64,000 bases of DNA from Bacteroidota bacterium (GTDB lineage Bacteria > Bacteroidota > JABWAT01). The position numbers were made by a program, and so were the translations under genes. The notes under the pieces are model-generated. The model searched no databases and was not told the origin of the DNA. It saw nothing but the letters and a program-made list of their open reading frames with translations. Each line of letters opens with the position of its first letter. Within the stretch, counting starts at the first letter, position 1. Where the stretch lies: NCBI GenBank assembly GCA_017303995.1, contig JAFLBE010000010.1, positions 38,788 to 102,787 of the forward strand, in the 5' to 3' direction. Positions 1 to 9,969 of this stretch are shown here, piece by piece.

Positions 1-551
1 GTACCGGTTTTTGTTCCGCCAGAATTGGTAGTCCAGTCTTCAGATCCCCAGATATAGCTTGATGTTGGTGATGTGTAAGAATATCCTTTGAAAGAACCTG
101 ACTTTGCATCTTTTGTATAAATCCCTTCAAAGGTCAGGGCATCGGTCAGAAGAACACTATTTTCGTTTTCTCCTGTCTGTGTCATTTTCATGCTTTGACT
201 CTGCCCCACATCAGTGATGAGGATTTTCATTGAAAGATTTCCTTCAAATTCCGGATTTAAATCACTGGGCTTAAATTCAGCAACAAAACTGGATCCATTC
301 TGTTTCCAGGTCAGTTTGTCATAAAATTGTAGATATCCTGCATAACTGCTTCCGATATCATCGGTAAATCCAACGACAAGAGCTACTTCATTTGCGTAAT
401 GATTGGACGGAAAGTCACCTAAAGTTGTTTGGTGTTTTCCAATGTTGACTTTATCAGGACCTGGTTTTGAACTATCATCCTCGTCTTTATCGCAAGAGGT
501 CCCAATGATAATTGCAAAACAAATCGAAGCGATTGTTAGAACTGTACGCAT
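1..551 (-). CDS. Lipoprotein, C-terminus off the window edge (partial)
   Basis: The minus strand is open from an ATG at 549-551 to base 1 with no stop, so the 3' end lies outside the window; 183 codons are visible. The protein starts MRTVLTIASICFAIIIGTSC, a classic lipoprotein signal with Cys20 as the probable lipidated residue, followed by a charged DKDEDD linker. The rest is a soluble, beta-rich-looking region with Trp, Gly and Ser that I do not recognise. Anchoring in the envelope is inferred from the lipobox; acidic residues after the Cys are common in Bacteroidota surface lipoproteins. It lies just downstream (17 bp) of another minus-strand membrane protein and may share its transcript. 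Function unknown. Confidence 0.8.
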   Translation of the reverse strand, partial: MRTVLTIASICFAIIIGTSCDKDEDDSSKPGPDKVNIGKHQTTLGDFPSNHYANEVALVVGFTDDIGSSYAGYLQFYDKLTWKQNGSSFVAEFKPSDLNPEFEGNLSMKILITDVGQSQSMKMTQTGENENSVLLTDALTFEGIYTKDAKSGSFKGYSYTSPTSSYIWGSEDWTTNSGGTKTG

Positions 552-568
552 AGCTGTGTCCTTTCAGG

Positions 569-1036
569 TTACAAGTCTTTGTTTTTAATGTATTGCATCA
601 ATAGAAATCCGATCCATCCAATTCCTGCAAAAAGGAAAAGGGTAACAAGCCAAAAGCCCATTTCTGGTTTTATTTGAAACAAACCGTTACCTTCAGCAAG
701 AATTTTCTGTTCCAAATCTGTCTTGAACCACCAATGAAGGGCAAGTGTTGTGAAATCGAGAATCCCGACAAATACAAGTGCAGTTTTGGTTCTTAAAAAT
801 CCAAGAAAAAAGCAGATAACAACGAGCCCCGCAGTTGCTATTGTGTAAAAAGAGGCCGGAATGTAACGGGTTTCTGTTTGGTCGAATGCATCCTTTGATT
901 CGATTTTTTTTCCAGTCAGAAAATCAATTCCTGTTAATGAGGCAACAGTCTTGTTTTCGCAGGATATCGTCATCCAGGGTAAAAGAAAAGAAAGCAGAAT
1001 AAATAAATGAATGCCGGAAGTAATTTTTGTTTTCAT
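569..1036 (-). CDS. Small integral membrane protein, unknown function
   Basis: The product has 155 residues. An N-terminal hydrophobic stretch (about residues 7-25) is followed by a polar, presumably periplasmic loop of about 35 residues, then hydrophobic segments at about 63-80, 84-105 and 126-148, giving roughly four membrane passes. The layout resembles small membrane proteins of Bacteroidota in which a Cys-containing segment (here ISCEN at 24-28) follows the first helix, but I recognise no named family. It sits between two lipoprotein genes on the same strand with gaps of 17 and 21 bp, so the three probably form one envelope operon. The start ATG is the first in frame and gives a sensible signal anchor. 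Confidence 0.75.
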   Translation of the reverse strand: MKTKITSGIHLFILLSFLLPWMTISCENKTVASLTGIDFLTGKKIESKDAFDQTETRYIPASFYTIATAGLVVICFFLGFLRTKTALVFVGILDFTTLALHWWFKTDLEQKILAEGNGLFQIKPEMGFWLVTLFLFAGIGWIGFLLMQYIKNKDL

Positions 1037-1057
1037 ATGCTTCTCAACTGTTCATTA

Positions 1058-1882
1058 TTACTTTCCGCCACCGGCTTTGTAAACTGACTCTTCAATTTCT
1101 ACCCAGTCCGCATCTTTTCCCTGTTCCATTTTAAAATATTTCAGGAGAGGTTGAACGATGTAATCAAACCGGACTTTTTCGGTAACATTACCGGCTGCAT
1201 CCGTTTTAGCTGCCATATCAATAAATGAAATTTTACCTTCGCCAGCTTTTTCCAAACTGATCGGAAATACAATCACCCCTGTTTGTTTCATCCCGGGCAT
1301 GATTTCTTTGTTAAAGCCATTAATAAACTTGATCTTTTTAATTATATTTTTTAATGCTTTTTCAACCTGATCATTAACGTCCTCTGTATAAGGATAACTG
1401 CCCTTGATGTAGTCAGCTGAGTATTTAAAGGAGGGTAATTCGGTAAGATATTCTGTCATGTTTTCTTTGTCATAGGCCATAACAGGTTCATCAGAGTCGG
1501 GGTCAATAAAGGCTACCCGGCTATCCCGCATTCTCAGAATATGGTCGGTATTATTAATGATGGTTACTTCAATGGCAGTCATATCCCTGAAGATCGGGTA
1601 ATTGAATTCCAGCGTTTCTTTCGAAAAATTGTCTGACCCCAACCCTTTCCTTATCACATTTACGGGTTGTTTGAAATCGGGGTGGGAATATTCCCTTGAT
1701 TCAAGGGGCTTCAGGGAAATGGTGATGCCCTGATTCACTTGTTTTGCCTTTGTTTGATCCGCCAAGGCAGGTTCTGTTCTCTTCATGTATTGGACAGAAG
1801 GGGTTACAGCACATCCCTGAATTAAGGGAAGAAGACCTGTTGACAGGGCAAGAACTCCGGCGGTGAAAATATTTTTTATCAT
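1058..1882 (-). CDS. Lipoprotein, unknown function
   Basis: The product has 274 residues and starts with a lipoprotein signal ending LLPLIQGC, making Cys24 the predicted lipidated residue. The mature part is soluble, has mixed charge and no further membrane segment. The middle (about residues 90-135) contains a stretch reading VTIINNTDHILRMRDSRVAF, the kind of beta-sandwich sequence found in proteins that handle extracytoplasmic ligands, but I cannot assign a family. It is the first gene of the three-gene minus-strand set ending at the window edge; a promoter should lie in 1883-2121, shared divergently with the plus-strand CHAT unit. No catalytic motif is visible. Confidence 0.75.
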   Translation of the reverse strand: MIKNIFTAGVLALSTGLLPLIQGCAVTPSVQYMKRTEPALADQTKAKQVNQGITISLKPLESREYSHPDFKQPVNVIRKGLGSDNFSKETLEFNYPIFRDMTAIEVTIINNTDHILRMRDSRVAFIDPDSDEPVMAYDKENMTEYLTELPSFKYSADYIKGSYPYTEDVNDQVEKALKNIIKKIKFINGFNKEIMPGMKQTGVIVFPISLEKAGEGKISFIDMAAKTDAAGNVTEKVRFDYIVQPLLKYFKMEQGKDADWVEIEESVYKAGGGK

Positions 1883-2121
1883 AAAATTATCCTTAATTTA
1901 GTAAACATGTCATATCTTTGGTTTTGTCTCGTATAGCAACAAACCTTCAATACTCAGTGTTTTTGGTGAAAAATTGAGATAGCAGGTAGTTGAAAGGACT
2001 TATACAAAGTTCAGGATGGTTCTGAGTGCAGCAGTTTCAAAGCACTGATAAAAAAAGTGAGTTAATGAAACCGGGCAGGTTAACTCCGATCGTATTTTAG
2101 CTGGTTTTCAGGCAGTACGAA
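1883..2121. other. Divergent intergenic region, no gene
   Basis: This 239 bp gap separates two divergent transcription units and must hold promoters for both. I see no convincing open frame, hairpin terminator or clear operator in it. Confidence 0.5.
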
Positions 2122-3477
2122 ATGATTATTCTTTATTACCAGTATATAGATAGCAAGGTTGAACTGGGTTCAGCGGAAACACTCGTTGGCACATTCGGCT
2201 CAAATAAAACAAAAACACGTAACACACTCAATACAAACCTTATTGTACTTAGGGAGTGCATTTTACGACAGGATTTTCAAGATAATCTTAAACCAAATGC
2301 TTCCGGAAGATACCCTCAAAGCCCATTTTTTGAGGAAGACCATAGAAAGGTTAAACAAAATCTGAGGCGGAACTCCCTGCTAAATCACTTCATTTTATAT
2401 GAGCCGGGTGGTGAAAGCCCTGCCATATGTATGCATTTAAAGATCCCCCCCTACTTCTGGATACCGGTTCCAAGTTATTTATGTTTGCCCATTGGGTACC
2501 AGTCAGAACCTGTTTCAGTTATGACCGATCTGACAGCTTCAATAACAGGAATTGTACTGAACGGAACCGTCATTCCTGGTGCCCTTCTTTCAGCGCTTGA
2601 GAGTCATGAACAAATCCTGCTTCGCCGTAACATCGACTCTCTTACTGGGTTTTATAATTCTTTGTATCAGGATTTCTTAAGTAGGATGCCGGAAAATAAA
2701 AAACAACTTTTGGTCACCCTTCTAACGGAAATTTCCGAAGCAGCAAAATTTAAAATTGAAATTGACCGAAGAATCAAAGAATATTTTTTTCAGTCAAAGA
2801 CAAAGGAAACCACAAATGACATACAAGGCTCTGATTCTGGAGAAAAGAAAAATGAAGAAAGAGTGTTAAGACTTTACTTTTGTTGGCTCTACACTCAGTT
2901 TCATCGTTTTCTTCGGTTCGATAACTCACCAAGAGAAATCAATTCTCACATCGGTTCTATTTTAACTCAGGAACTCCATGTTCACGAAAGAGAGAGAATG
3001 CTTCGGATTGAAACCAGAATAAATTCACCGGCAAGGCAGGTAGTATTGGTCAATTTAGGTAAAAACCCCAATATAAACATGATCAGGGCATTATTGATTT
3101 TACTCATCCCGGTTTTTTGGTTTTCAGCTTCATTTTTTCACAATCAAACATATTTCATTCAACCCGATGCCATTCTTGAAGAAGCAAAGTCTCTGAAAGC
3201 TGAGACTACATATAGAGAAAAAACAGGTAAATATGTTCCACCTCCCGTTTATATCCGGTTGGGGTCGTCAGAATCAATAAAATATTACCAAATGGCGTTG
3301 GAAAAAATCGGGAACTCGATAAGGAAAAATGGATTCGGTTTTTTTGCAATTGAGAACAGAGTTACATTCGTCGAAGGTAAAAAAATACTTGAAATGATAA
3401 TCCGCCAATCGGAAGACATGAAAGTAAAAGAAAAGGCATCGGATTTATTAAGAGTATTGAACAAAAAGGGAGAATAG
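2122..3477 (+). CDS. Single-pass membrane protein paired with a CHAT protease-like gene
   Basis: The product has 451 residues and I do not recognise the family. The first 310 residues are predominantly soluble and helical, with a charged Lys/Glu/Asp linker around 226-246. A strongly hydrophobic segment at about 320-338 predicts one transmembrane helix, followed by about 110 residues on the other side ending in a helical tail. There is no N-terminal signal peptide, so the large N-terminal part is probably cytoplasmic and the C-terminal part periplasmic. The stop is only 4 bp before the start of the CHAT-domain lipoprotein, so they are almost certainly co-transcribed and probably act together. 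The assigned start is the first ATG of the frame; the real start could be somewhat later. Confidence 0.65.
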   Translation: MIILYYQYIDSKVELGSAETLVGTFGSNKTKTRNTLNTNLIVLRECILRQDFQDNLKPNASGRYPQSPFFEEDHRKVKQNLRRNSLLNHFILYEPGGESPAICMHLKIPPYFWIPVPSYLCLPIGYQSEPVSVMTDLTASITGIVLNGTVIPGALLSALESHEQILLRRNIDSLTGFYNSLYQDFLSRMPENKKQLLVTLLTEISEAAKFKIEIDRRIKEYFFQSKTKETTNDIQGSDSGEKKNEERVLRLYFCWLYTQFHRFLRFDNSPREINSHIGSILTQELHVHERERMLRIETRINSPARQVVLVNLGKNPNINMIRALLILLIPVFWFSASFFHNQTYFIQPDAILEEAKSLKAETTYREKTGKYVPPPVYIRLGSSESIKYYQMALEKIGNSIRKNGFGFFAIENRVTFVEGKKILEMIIRQSEDMKVKEKASDLLRVLNKKGE

Positions 3478-3481
3478 TCCT

Positions 3482-6400
3482 ATGAGATTTCTTATAATAA
3501 TTTTACCCAAAATCAGCTTTTTACTTTTACTAGTTGTTGGTTCTTTTTTTCAAACCGGTTGTTTCGAAACAACTCATCAATTAATTCCGGAAGATCCTGA
3601 ACTTACCGAGATGAATGCCTTTCTCGCCAAAGCGGCGGCAATGAACTCAAAGCGGCAGTTCGACAGTTCAATTGTTGCTGCAGAAAAGGCACTCAAAATC
3701 ATCAGAAAAAAGCAAAACCTGATTGATAAAGAACTTGATTGTCTCACCCTTCTTATGGGCAATCATTTAAATCTAGGTCATAATAAGTTGGCGATTGGCA
3801 TTGGTGATAGTGCTCTGGCAATACAAAAAAGGTCGGGTCGTGATTCTGTCTCGGTGACTTCTCAAAAAATTATCAACAACCTTTCCATTGCATATAAAAG
3901 AATTGGGGAATATGGGAAAGCTTTAAAGTATGGTGATTTGGCTTTTAACTACCGGGTTAAACTCTATGGGCTAGAGAGTACAGAAGTGGCAGCCAGTTTA
4001 AATAACATTGGTTTAATCTACTATGATCAACGACTTTTTCAGGATGCAATTGGCTACTTCAGAAAATCCATTAATATAAAAACTAAAATCATGCAACCCG
4101 ACAATCCTGAATTTATTCCAAGTTACATAAATCTTGCAAACTGCTATTATTATAAGAGTAGTTTAGATACCTCAAAAGCATATGCAACTAATGCGCTTCA
4201 GCTTATTCAGAAAACAATCGGGGAAGAATCACCCGAAGGTGGAAGAATTAATAATCTTATGGGGATTGTATACAGTGAAGAATACGACTATCCAAGAGCT
4301 TTGAAATTTTATTTAAAGGGACTGGAAATCCGGAAAAAATTGCTCGGTAGTTCTCACTTTGAGACGATTCAATCGATGAGCAACATTGGGACCTTGTTTG
4401 CCGATTTTGGTGAATATGAAAAAGCGATTTCTGTTTTTTCGGACGTTATCAAAGAAACAATTGAATTCAGGGGAAATGAATACCCAGACCTGATTGGGTT
4501 TTATAAAAATATTGCGGCATCTTACTATGAATTGAGAAATCTTGAAAAAGCGGCATTCTATACAACAGAATCTACCAAACTCTGTACAAAACTATTTGGA
4601 AAATATCATAGTTACATTTTTAGCGATCTGACTAACTATGGAAATATCCATGATGTGAAAAAAGAATATTTACAGGCATTGAATTACTACCAGCTTGCTC
4701 TTGCTCAATTGGATAGTATCGGTGATAACTCTGATCGGTTGTATGAGGCCGAAACTTATAATAGTATTGCCAACACCTATCGTAAAATGGGAAAACAGGA
4801 CTCTGCTTTTGTTTTCCTGAATAAATCGCTTTCAATTATATATCAAAATGAGGAGTTTAAAAAACCTGAATCTTGGCCTGTTTATCCTGAAAACCCACGC
4901 CGCTATTTTGCTTTGAAAACGCTTTCTTTGAAAAATGAGACCTACTTAAGTCTTTACTTTAAAACAAAAAGGAAAAAGTTTTTGCTTGAGTCATTAATAC
5001 TCAATGAAAAATTGATGGATTTTATTGACGACAGTCAAATGATTTACAGTGATGACAATTCAAAACACAATTTTACTGAATACAGTGAAGATGCCGCTTC
5101 TCTTTATATTTATGCCCAATATGAGCTTTATAAAAGGGATAAAAACCCTGAAAGGGCGAAAAAGGCCTTGGCATTTTCCGAAAGGAGCAGACAGCGTTTG
5201 GTAAACGAACATTATTTTTTACTGAAGGAAAAGGTGAAAGGTGACCATAATAGCCTTCTGTTTGATCAGGATTCTGTTCTTTCATCAGAATTATTAAAAA
5301 TCGAAAGTGGTATGGAGGTGTATTCTGTAAACTCTAAGGAGCCTGAGTTTTTGGAAATGCAGTCAAATTTTGCCAGTACCGTTCTGAAAAGGGGAGAAAT
5401 CAGAAAAAAATTACTTGAAAAGTATAATCCAAAATTTCAAACACAGAATTTAATCACACAACAACTTTCAGAATCCGGAAAATTGCCTGGTAATCCAGCA
5501 TTTATTGAGTATCATCAAAATGACACAATATTATTTATTTTCCTGATCCAAAAAGGAAAGGTTGATTTTTTCAGAAGCAGTATTCCTGCCAATTTTAAGA
5601 CAATAGTCCAGGAATATCAGGAATCAATTAAATACTCAGATCAGGATTTGTTTTTAAAAACAGCAGCTCAACTGTATAACCTCCTTTTTAAACCGATACA
5701 GTCTCACTTAAAAAGCAAATCATTAATTATTATTCCACACAACCAAATCGCACTAATTCCGTTTGAGTCTTTAATAATCCCCTCAAAAACACGAAAGACA
5801 TACTTTTTGGTTGAGGATTACCACATTCAATACATGAATACTTTTTTGAATCAGGGAAAAATTGAGAATAGTTCAATAACGCCAAAAAAGTATAAGTGGT
5901 TTGGTGTTGCACCTGTCAGGTTCAGGTACTCCGGTTCTGATTCCCTTATTTCACTGCCAGCATCACTAAATGAGATGAATAAAATTAAAATGTTGTTCGA
6001 CCAAAAGAAATTTCCCGCTTTTACTCTAACTCAAAATTATGCAACAAAGACAGGTTTGCTTCAATCGGACTTTCAAAACAGCTCAATTTTACACTTTTCA
6101 ACGCATTACACAATCAACACAACAAACCCATCCCTTTCTTATTTAAATCTTTCTTCAGAAAATTCTTCAGATGATTATAAACTTACACCAGGGGAAATCG
6201 AAAAAATAAAATTTAAAGGGGATTTGGTTGTACTCAATGGTTGTGAAACAGCAAATGGAAAACAGTATCCTGGCGATGGACTTTATAATTTAACCCGTTC
6301 ATTCTTTCTTGGTGGATCACAAAGAATACTTGTCTCGGTTTACCCTGTCCAGGACAATTTAGCAACGGAATTTATGGTAGATTTTTATCAGGAGCTTCTA

Positions 6401-6526
6401 GAAAATAACCAAACCTACGGTATGGCGTTAAGACAAGTAAAATTAAAAAGAATAGAGGCAAACAAACCCGTTTCTGAATGGGCTTCATATTTATTGTACT
6501 CGAAAGAGCGTCCAATTGACTTTTAG
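3482..6526 (+). CDS. TPR-repeat lipoprotein with C-terminal CHAT (caspase-like) domain
   Basis: The product has 1014 residues. A signal peptide ends in FFQTGC (Cys27), a good lipobox, so the protein is predicted to be an envelope lipoprotein. Residues about 50-460 are tetratricopeptide repeats of the kinesin-light-chain type (recurring motifs such as SLNNIGLIYYDQ and MSNIGTLFADFGEYEKA), a helical spacer with coiled-coil character follows, and about 680-1014 is a CHAT domain. The predicted caspase-type dyad is present: His875 in HFSTHYT and Cys921 in VVLNGCETA. CHAT domains are clan CD cysteine peptidase relatives that often read out a stimulus through TPRs. Placement outside the cytoplasm, if correct, suggests a role in envelope processing or signalling rather than an intracellular death effector. 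It is paired with the membrane protein immediately upstream. Confidence 0.85.
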   Translation: MRFLIIILPKISFLLLLVVGSFFQTGCFETTHQLIPEDPELTEMNAFLAKAAAMNSKRQFDSSIVAAEKALKIIRKKQNLIDKELDCLTLLMGNHLNLGHNKLAIGIGDSALAIQKRSGRDSVSVTSQKIINNLSIAYKRIGEYGKALKYGDLAFNYRVKLYGLESTEVAASLNNIGLIYYDQRLFQDAIGYFRKSINIKTKIMQPDNPEFIPSYINLANCYYYKSSLDTSKAYATNALQLIQKTIGEESPEGGRINNLMGIVYSEEYDYPRALKFYLKGLEIRKKLLGSSHFETIQSMSNIGTLFADFGEYEKAISVFSDVIKETIEFRGNEYPDLIGFYKNIAASYYELRNLEKAAFYTTESTKLCTKLFGKYHSYIFSDLTNYGNIHDVKKEYLQALNYYQLALAQLDSIGDNSDRLYEAETYNSIANTYRKMGKQDSAFVFLNKSLSIIYQNEEFKKPESWPVYPENPRRYFALKTLSLKNETYLSLYFKTKRKKFLLESLILNEKLMDFIDDSQMIYSDDNSKHNFTEYSEDAASLYIYAQYELYKRDKNPERAKKALAFSERSRQRLVNEHYFLLKEKVKGDHNSLLFDQDSVLSSELLKIESGMEVYSVNSKEPEFLEMQSNFASTVLKRGEIRKKLLEKYNPKFQTQNLITQQLSESGKLPGNPAFIEYHQNDTILFIFLIQKGKVDFFRSSIPANFKTIVQEYQESIKYSDQDLFLKTAAQLYNLLFKPIQSHLKSKSLIIIPHNQIALIPFESLIIPSKTRKTYFLVEDYHIQYMNTFLNQGKIENSSITPKKYKWFGVAPVRFRYSGSDSLISLPASLNEMNKIKMLFDQKKFPAFTLTQNYATKTGLLQSDFQNSSILHFSTHYTINTTNPSLSYLNLSSENSSDDYKLTPGEIEKIKFKGDLVVLNGCETANGKQYPGDGLYNLTRSFFLGGSQRILVSVYPVQDNLATEFMVDFYQELLENNQTYGMALRQVKLKRIEANKPVSEWASYLLYSKERPIDF

Positions 6527-6625
6527 TAAAATGATCGATTTGGTTTTAAGAAAAAAGAGACTGGTTGGTGAAAATAAATTCGGTAAACACGAATTTTCAA
6601 TTTAAAATTTAAAATTTAAGCTTCA

Positions 6626-7930
6626 TTATTCCGAAGGCAGTATTTCTCCCCGAAGTTCATTGTCAGAAAACCAACCGGTTATTTTTATTTTTTGAATGGT
6701 GTTGACCAGGTTTTTACCGGTTGGCACACCGATTCTGGCGTAGGTTCCCGTGTAGCCAAAACTCAACCCGTCCTGAATTTCACCTTCTATCAGCACATCA
6801 ACTTCCTTCCCGATATAGCTTTCAAGAAATTCGTGTTCCTTCTTTCTGGAAAGAATTCTCAAATGAGCATTTCTCTTTTTCCGGATGTGTTGCGGAACCT
6901 GCCCGTCCATATCGAATGCTGGCGTATTTTCCCGTTCTGAAAAGGTGAAGGCGTGAAGGTAGGTTAACGGAAGGGATGTAATAAACGAAGCCGTCTCATC
7001 AAAAAGTTCATCAGTTTCACCCGGGAACCCCACAATCACATCAGCACCAATTCCGGCATCCGGTAAAATTGAATGGATTTTTTCAACCCGGTCACGATAA
7101 ATATCGGTGAGATAACGGCGTTTCATTCTTTTTAAAACCGTGTCACTTCCGCTTTGTAACGGAAGGTGGAAATGGTGGCAGAACTGTTTGCTTTCCGCTA
7201 CAAAATGGATGACCTCATCGGTGATCAGATTGGGTTCGATTGAAGAAATCCGGATTCTCTCAATTCCATCAACCGAATCCAACTGACGGCAAAGATCTAA
7301 AAACGTGAGTCCATCCTTCCGGCCAAAATCTCCGATGTTCACTCCGGCGAGAACAATTTCCTTAATCCCTTTTTCTGCAAGTTCCCTGGCCTGATTGACC
7401 ACAAACTCAATTGATGGACTTCTGCTTTCACCACGGGCTTTGGGAATGGTGCAATAGGTGCAGACGTAATCACAGCCATCCTGAATTTTAAGAAATACCC
7501 GGGTTCTGTTGCCGACTTCAAGCGAAAATGCACCACCGAATTCATGGGCATCCTCAACAGGTGAAGTAAAAACCTTTGCTGCACCCGAACGGTCGAAAGA
7601 TTGAATGTAATCGAATAATTTGAATTTTTCTGATGAACCCAGAACCAGGTCAACACCCGGAATGGCAGCAATTTCTTCAGGATCGAGCTGGGCATAGCAA
7701 CCGGTCACAATGGTAAAGGCATCGGGAGAAAATTTCTGCAAATGGCGGATAATCTGGCGGGCTTTCTGATCGGCACGTTCGGTCACCGAGCAGGTATTAA
7801 TGACGATAACATCAGCGCCAGATTCATTTTCAACTTCTCTGAAACCCCGGTCAAGAAATTGCCGGCCCAGTGTGCTGGTTTCTGCAAAGTTGAGTTTACA
7901 ACCGAGGGTGTGAAAAGTTACTTTTTGCAT
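6626..7930 (-). CDS. mtaB: tRNA ms2t6A methylthiotransferase MtaB
   Basis: This cytoplasmic radical-SAM enzyme adds the 2-methylthio group to N6-threonylcarbamoyladenosine at position 37 of ANN-decoding tRNAs. The 434 residues follow the MtaB pattern: an N-terminal UPF0004 domain with Cys11, Cys47 and Cys78 for the auxiliary cluster, a radical-SAM core with CDYVCTYC (Cys153, Cys157, Cys160), and a C-terminal TRAM-like region. The opening MQKVTFHTLGCKLN and the NTCSVTERAD block distinguish it from MiaB and RimO. It is transcribed away from the rpsA terminator upstream. Length and motifs are normal. Confidence 0.95.
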   Translation of the reverse strand: MQKVTFHTLGCKLNFAETSTLGRQFLDRGFREVENESGADVIVINTCSVTERADQKARQIIRHLQKFSPDAFTIVTGCYAQLDPEEIAAIPGVDLVLGSSEKFKLFDYIQSFDRSGAAKVFTSPVEDAHEFGGAFSLEVGNRTRVFLKIQDGCDYVCTYCTIPKARGESRSPSIEFVVNQARELAEKGIKEIVLAGVNIGDFGRKDGLTFLDLCRQLDSVDGIERIRISSIEPNLITDEVIHFVAESKQFCHHFHLPLQSGSDTVLKRMKRRYLTDIYRDRVEKIHSILPDAGIGADVIVGFPGETDELFDETASFITSLPLTYLHAFTFSERENTPAFDMDGQVPQHIRKKRNAHLRILSRKKEHEFLESYIGKEVDVLIEGEIQDGLSFGYTGTYARIGVPTGKNLVNTIQKIKITGWFSDNELRGEILPSE

Positions 7931-7973
7931 AAGTTCTCAAAACATCGTCAGATAAAAAAAATCCCGGTCAAAC

Positions 7974-8003
7974 AAAAAAGTCCGTCGGGTGACGGACTTT
8001 TTT
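7974..8003 (-). terminator. Intrinsic terminator after rpsA
   Basis: A 7 bp perfect stem (GTCCGTC at 7980-7986 with GACGGAC at 7991-7997) and a 4-base loop are flanked by A6 on one side and T6 on the other. It could work in both directions, but the gene ending next to it is rpsA on the minus strand, 27 bp away. Confidence 0.9.
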
Positions 8004-8030
8004 GACAATACAGAACAGAACCAATCAGAA

Positions 8031-9827
8031 TCAGCCTTCAGCTTCTTCTTCTTTTTTCTTGCTGGCTTTTTTCTTCGCACCGGCAAGACCGGCTTCCTTC
8101 AGAGCAGCAGCCATAGCTGAATCATTTCCACCGGCACCGGCGACTGATTTCATGGCTTCTTTGTTGCTGATGTTGGCAGCTTCGGTTTCAGAAAGGACGA
8201 TCTTACGATCTTCCTTGTTCAGTTCGATAACCACAACGGTAAGTTCCTGATCAAGCTTGTAAGATTGAGCAAGATCTTTTCCTCTTTCATTCAGCTGGTT
8301 AGCAGGAATGAAACCGTCGAGGGCATAAGGAAGATCAACCTGGATTGCTTTTTCAGTAACCTTGGTGATCTTGGCAGTAACTGGAGTTCCAACCGGGAAT
8401 ACACTTTCAAAAGTTTCCCATGGATTTTCTTCAAGTTGTTTCAGACCGAGGGAGATCCGGCGGTTTTCACTGTCGACACCAATTACGGTGACTTCAATTT
8501 CTTCGCCTTTTTTCACGATTTCACCTGGATGGCGGATTTTCTTGGTCCAGCTCAGGTCAGAAATGTGAATGAGACCATCAACACCTGGTTCGAGTTCAAC
8601 GAATACACCAAAGTTGGTAATATTGCGGATGACACCCTTAACCTTGGCACCGATCGGATATTTCTTCAACAGATTATCCCATGGATCTTCTTCGAGTTGT
8701 TTCATGCCGAGAGAGATTTTCTTGGTTTCCTTGTCGATTGACAGGATAACACAGGAAACAGCCTGGCCCATCTGAACTTTTTCGCTCGGATGTTTGATGT
8801 GCTGAGTCCAGCTCATTTCGGAAATGTGGATCAAACCTTCGATACCCTTTTCGATTTCAACGAAAGCACCGTAATCAGCGATCGAAACGATCTTGCCGGC
8901 AACTTTGGAACCGATCGGGAAGCGTTCTTCGATATTTTCCCATGGGTGAGGCTGAAGTTGTTTCAGACCCAGAGAAATACGTTTTTTCTCTTTATCGAAA
9001 TCGAGAATTACCACGTTCAGAGTTTGGTCAAGATTGACAACTTCTGAAGGATGGTTTACACGGCCCCATGAAAGGTCGGTAATGTGGAGCAGACCATCTA
9101 CGCCGCCGAGATCAATGAACACACCGAAGTCGGTGATATTCTTGACAGTTCCTTCGAGAACTTGTCCCGGTTCGAGGTTTTGGAGGATGGCGCCACGTTG
9201 GTTTTCAAGATCTTTTTCGATAAGAACTTTGTGAGAAACGACAACGTTTTCAGTTGGCTGGTTGATTTTAACAACCTTGAAATCCATTTCCTGACCAACG
9301 AGAGCATCGAAGTCACGGATCGGACGGACGTCGATCTGGGAACCTGGAAGGAATGCATCCACGCCAAGAAGATCAACGACCATTCCGCCCTTGATACGAC
9401 GGGCAATACGGCCACGGATAATTTCATCATGATCGTGAGCGTGGGTGATTTTTTCCCAGATTCTCACGAAGTCAGCACGTTTTTTGGAGAGGATGAGTAA
9501 TCCTTCCTTGTTTTCCATGCTTTCTAAGAATACTTCAACTTCAGCGCCAAGGGCGAGAGGTTGTTTTTCACCGAATTCATGCAGAGCGACAACGCCGTCT
9601 GATTTGAATCCGATATCGATGCGTACATCTTTATCAGAGATGGATACAACACGTCCTTTGACGATCTGACCTTCTTTAAGGTTGTTGATGGTCTGATCGT
9701 AAAGGCCGGTCATTTCAGCTAATTCGTCAGCCGTATACTCCAGATCATCATACAGATCTTTCATATTGACGACAGCACCCGATTTCAGATCGGATAGGCT
9801 GATGCTTGGTTTGGTTTGGTTAGACAT
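8031..9827 (-). CDS. rpsA: 30S ribosomal protein S1
   Basis: S1 binds mRNA and helps recruit it to the 30S subunit. The 598 residues contain six S1/OB-fold repeats: blocks such as GQVLEGTVKNITDFGVFIDLGG are repeated with the expected spacing from about residue 55 to 555, followed by a Lys/Glu-rich tail. The N-terminal extension of about 50 residues before the first repeat is typical of FCB-group S1 proteins. It lies downstream of cmk in the classic cmk-rpsA order with a 142 bp gap, and ends in a strong intrinsic terminator. High Lys/Glu content and regular codon use fit a highly expressed gene. Confidence 0.97.
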   Translation of the reverse strand: MSNQTKPSISLSDLKSGAVVNMKDLYDDLEYTADELAEMTGLYDQTINNLKEGQIVKGRVVSISDKDVRIDIGFKSDGVVALHEFGEKQPLALGAEVEVFLESMENKEGLLILSKKRADFVRIWEKITHAHDHDEIIRGRIARRIKGGMVVDLLGVDAFLPGSQIDVRPIRDFDALVGQEMDFKVVKINQPTENVVVSHKVLIEKDLENQRGAILQNLEPGQVLEGTVKNITDFGVFIDLGGVDGLLHITDLSWGRVNHPSEVVNLDQTLNVVILDFDKEKKRISLGLKQLQPHPWENIEERFPIGSKVAGKIVSIADYGAFVEIEKGIEGLIHISEMSWTQHIKHPSEKVQMGQAVSCVILSIDKETKKISLGMKQLEEDPWDNLLKKYPIGAKVKGVIRNITNFGVFVELEPGVDGLIHISDLSWTKKIRHPGEIVKKGEEIEVTVIGVDSENRRISLGLKQLEENPWETFESVFPVGTPVTAKITKVTEKAIQVDLPYALDGFIPANQLNERGKDLAQSYKLDQELTVVVIELNKEDRKIVLSETEAANISNKEAMKSVAGAGGNDSAMAAALKEAGLAGAKKKASKKKEEEAEG

Positions 9828-9969
9828 TCGTTATTTTTTCCTTTTAGTTGATTTTCCGCCGTTGGCCCCAGGAGCTTCCGGCAAAAAATGTCTTTTTGGT
9901 TGATTCTTCGATACAACGAATCTGCTTTGCAGCTTCGTCACTCAGAATGACATCCTAATTTTCTTTGTT

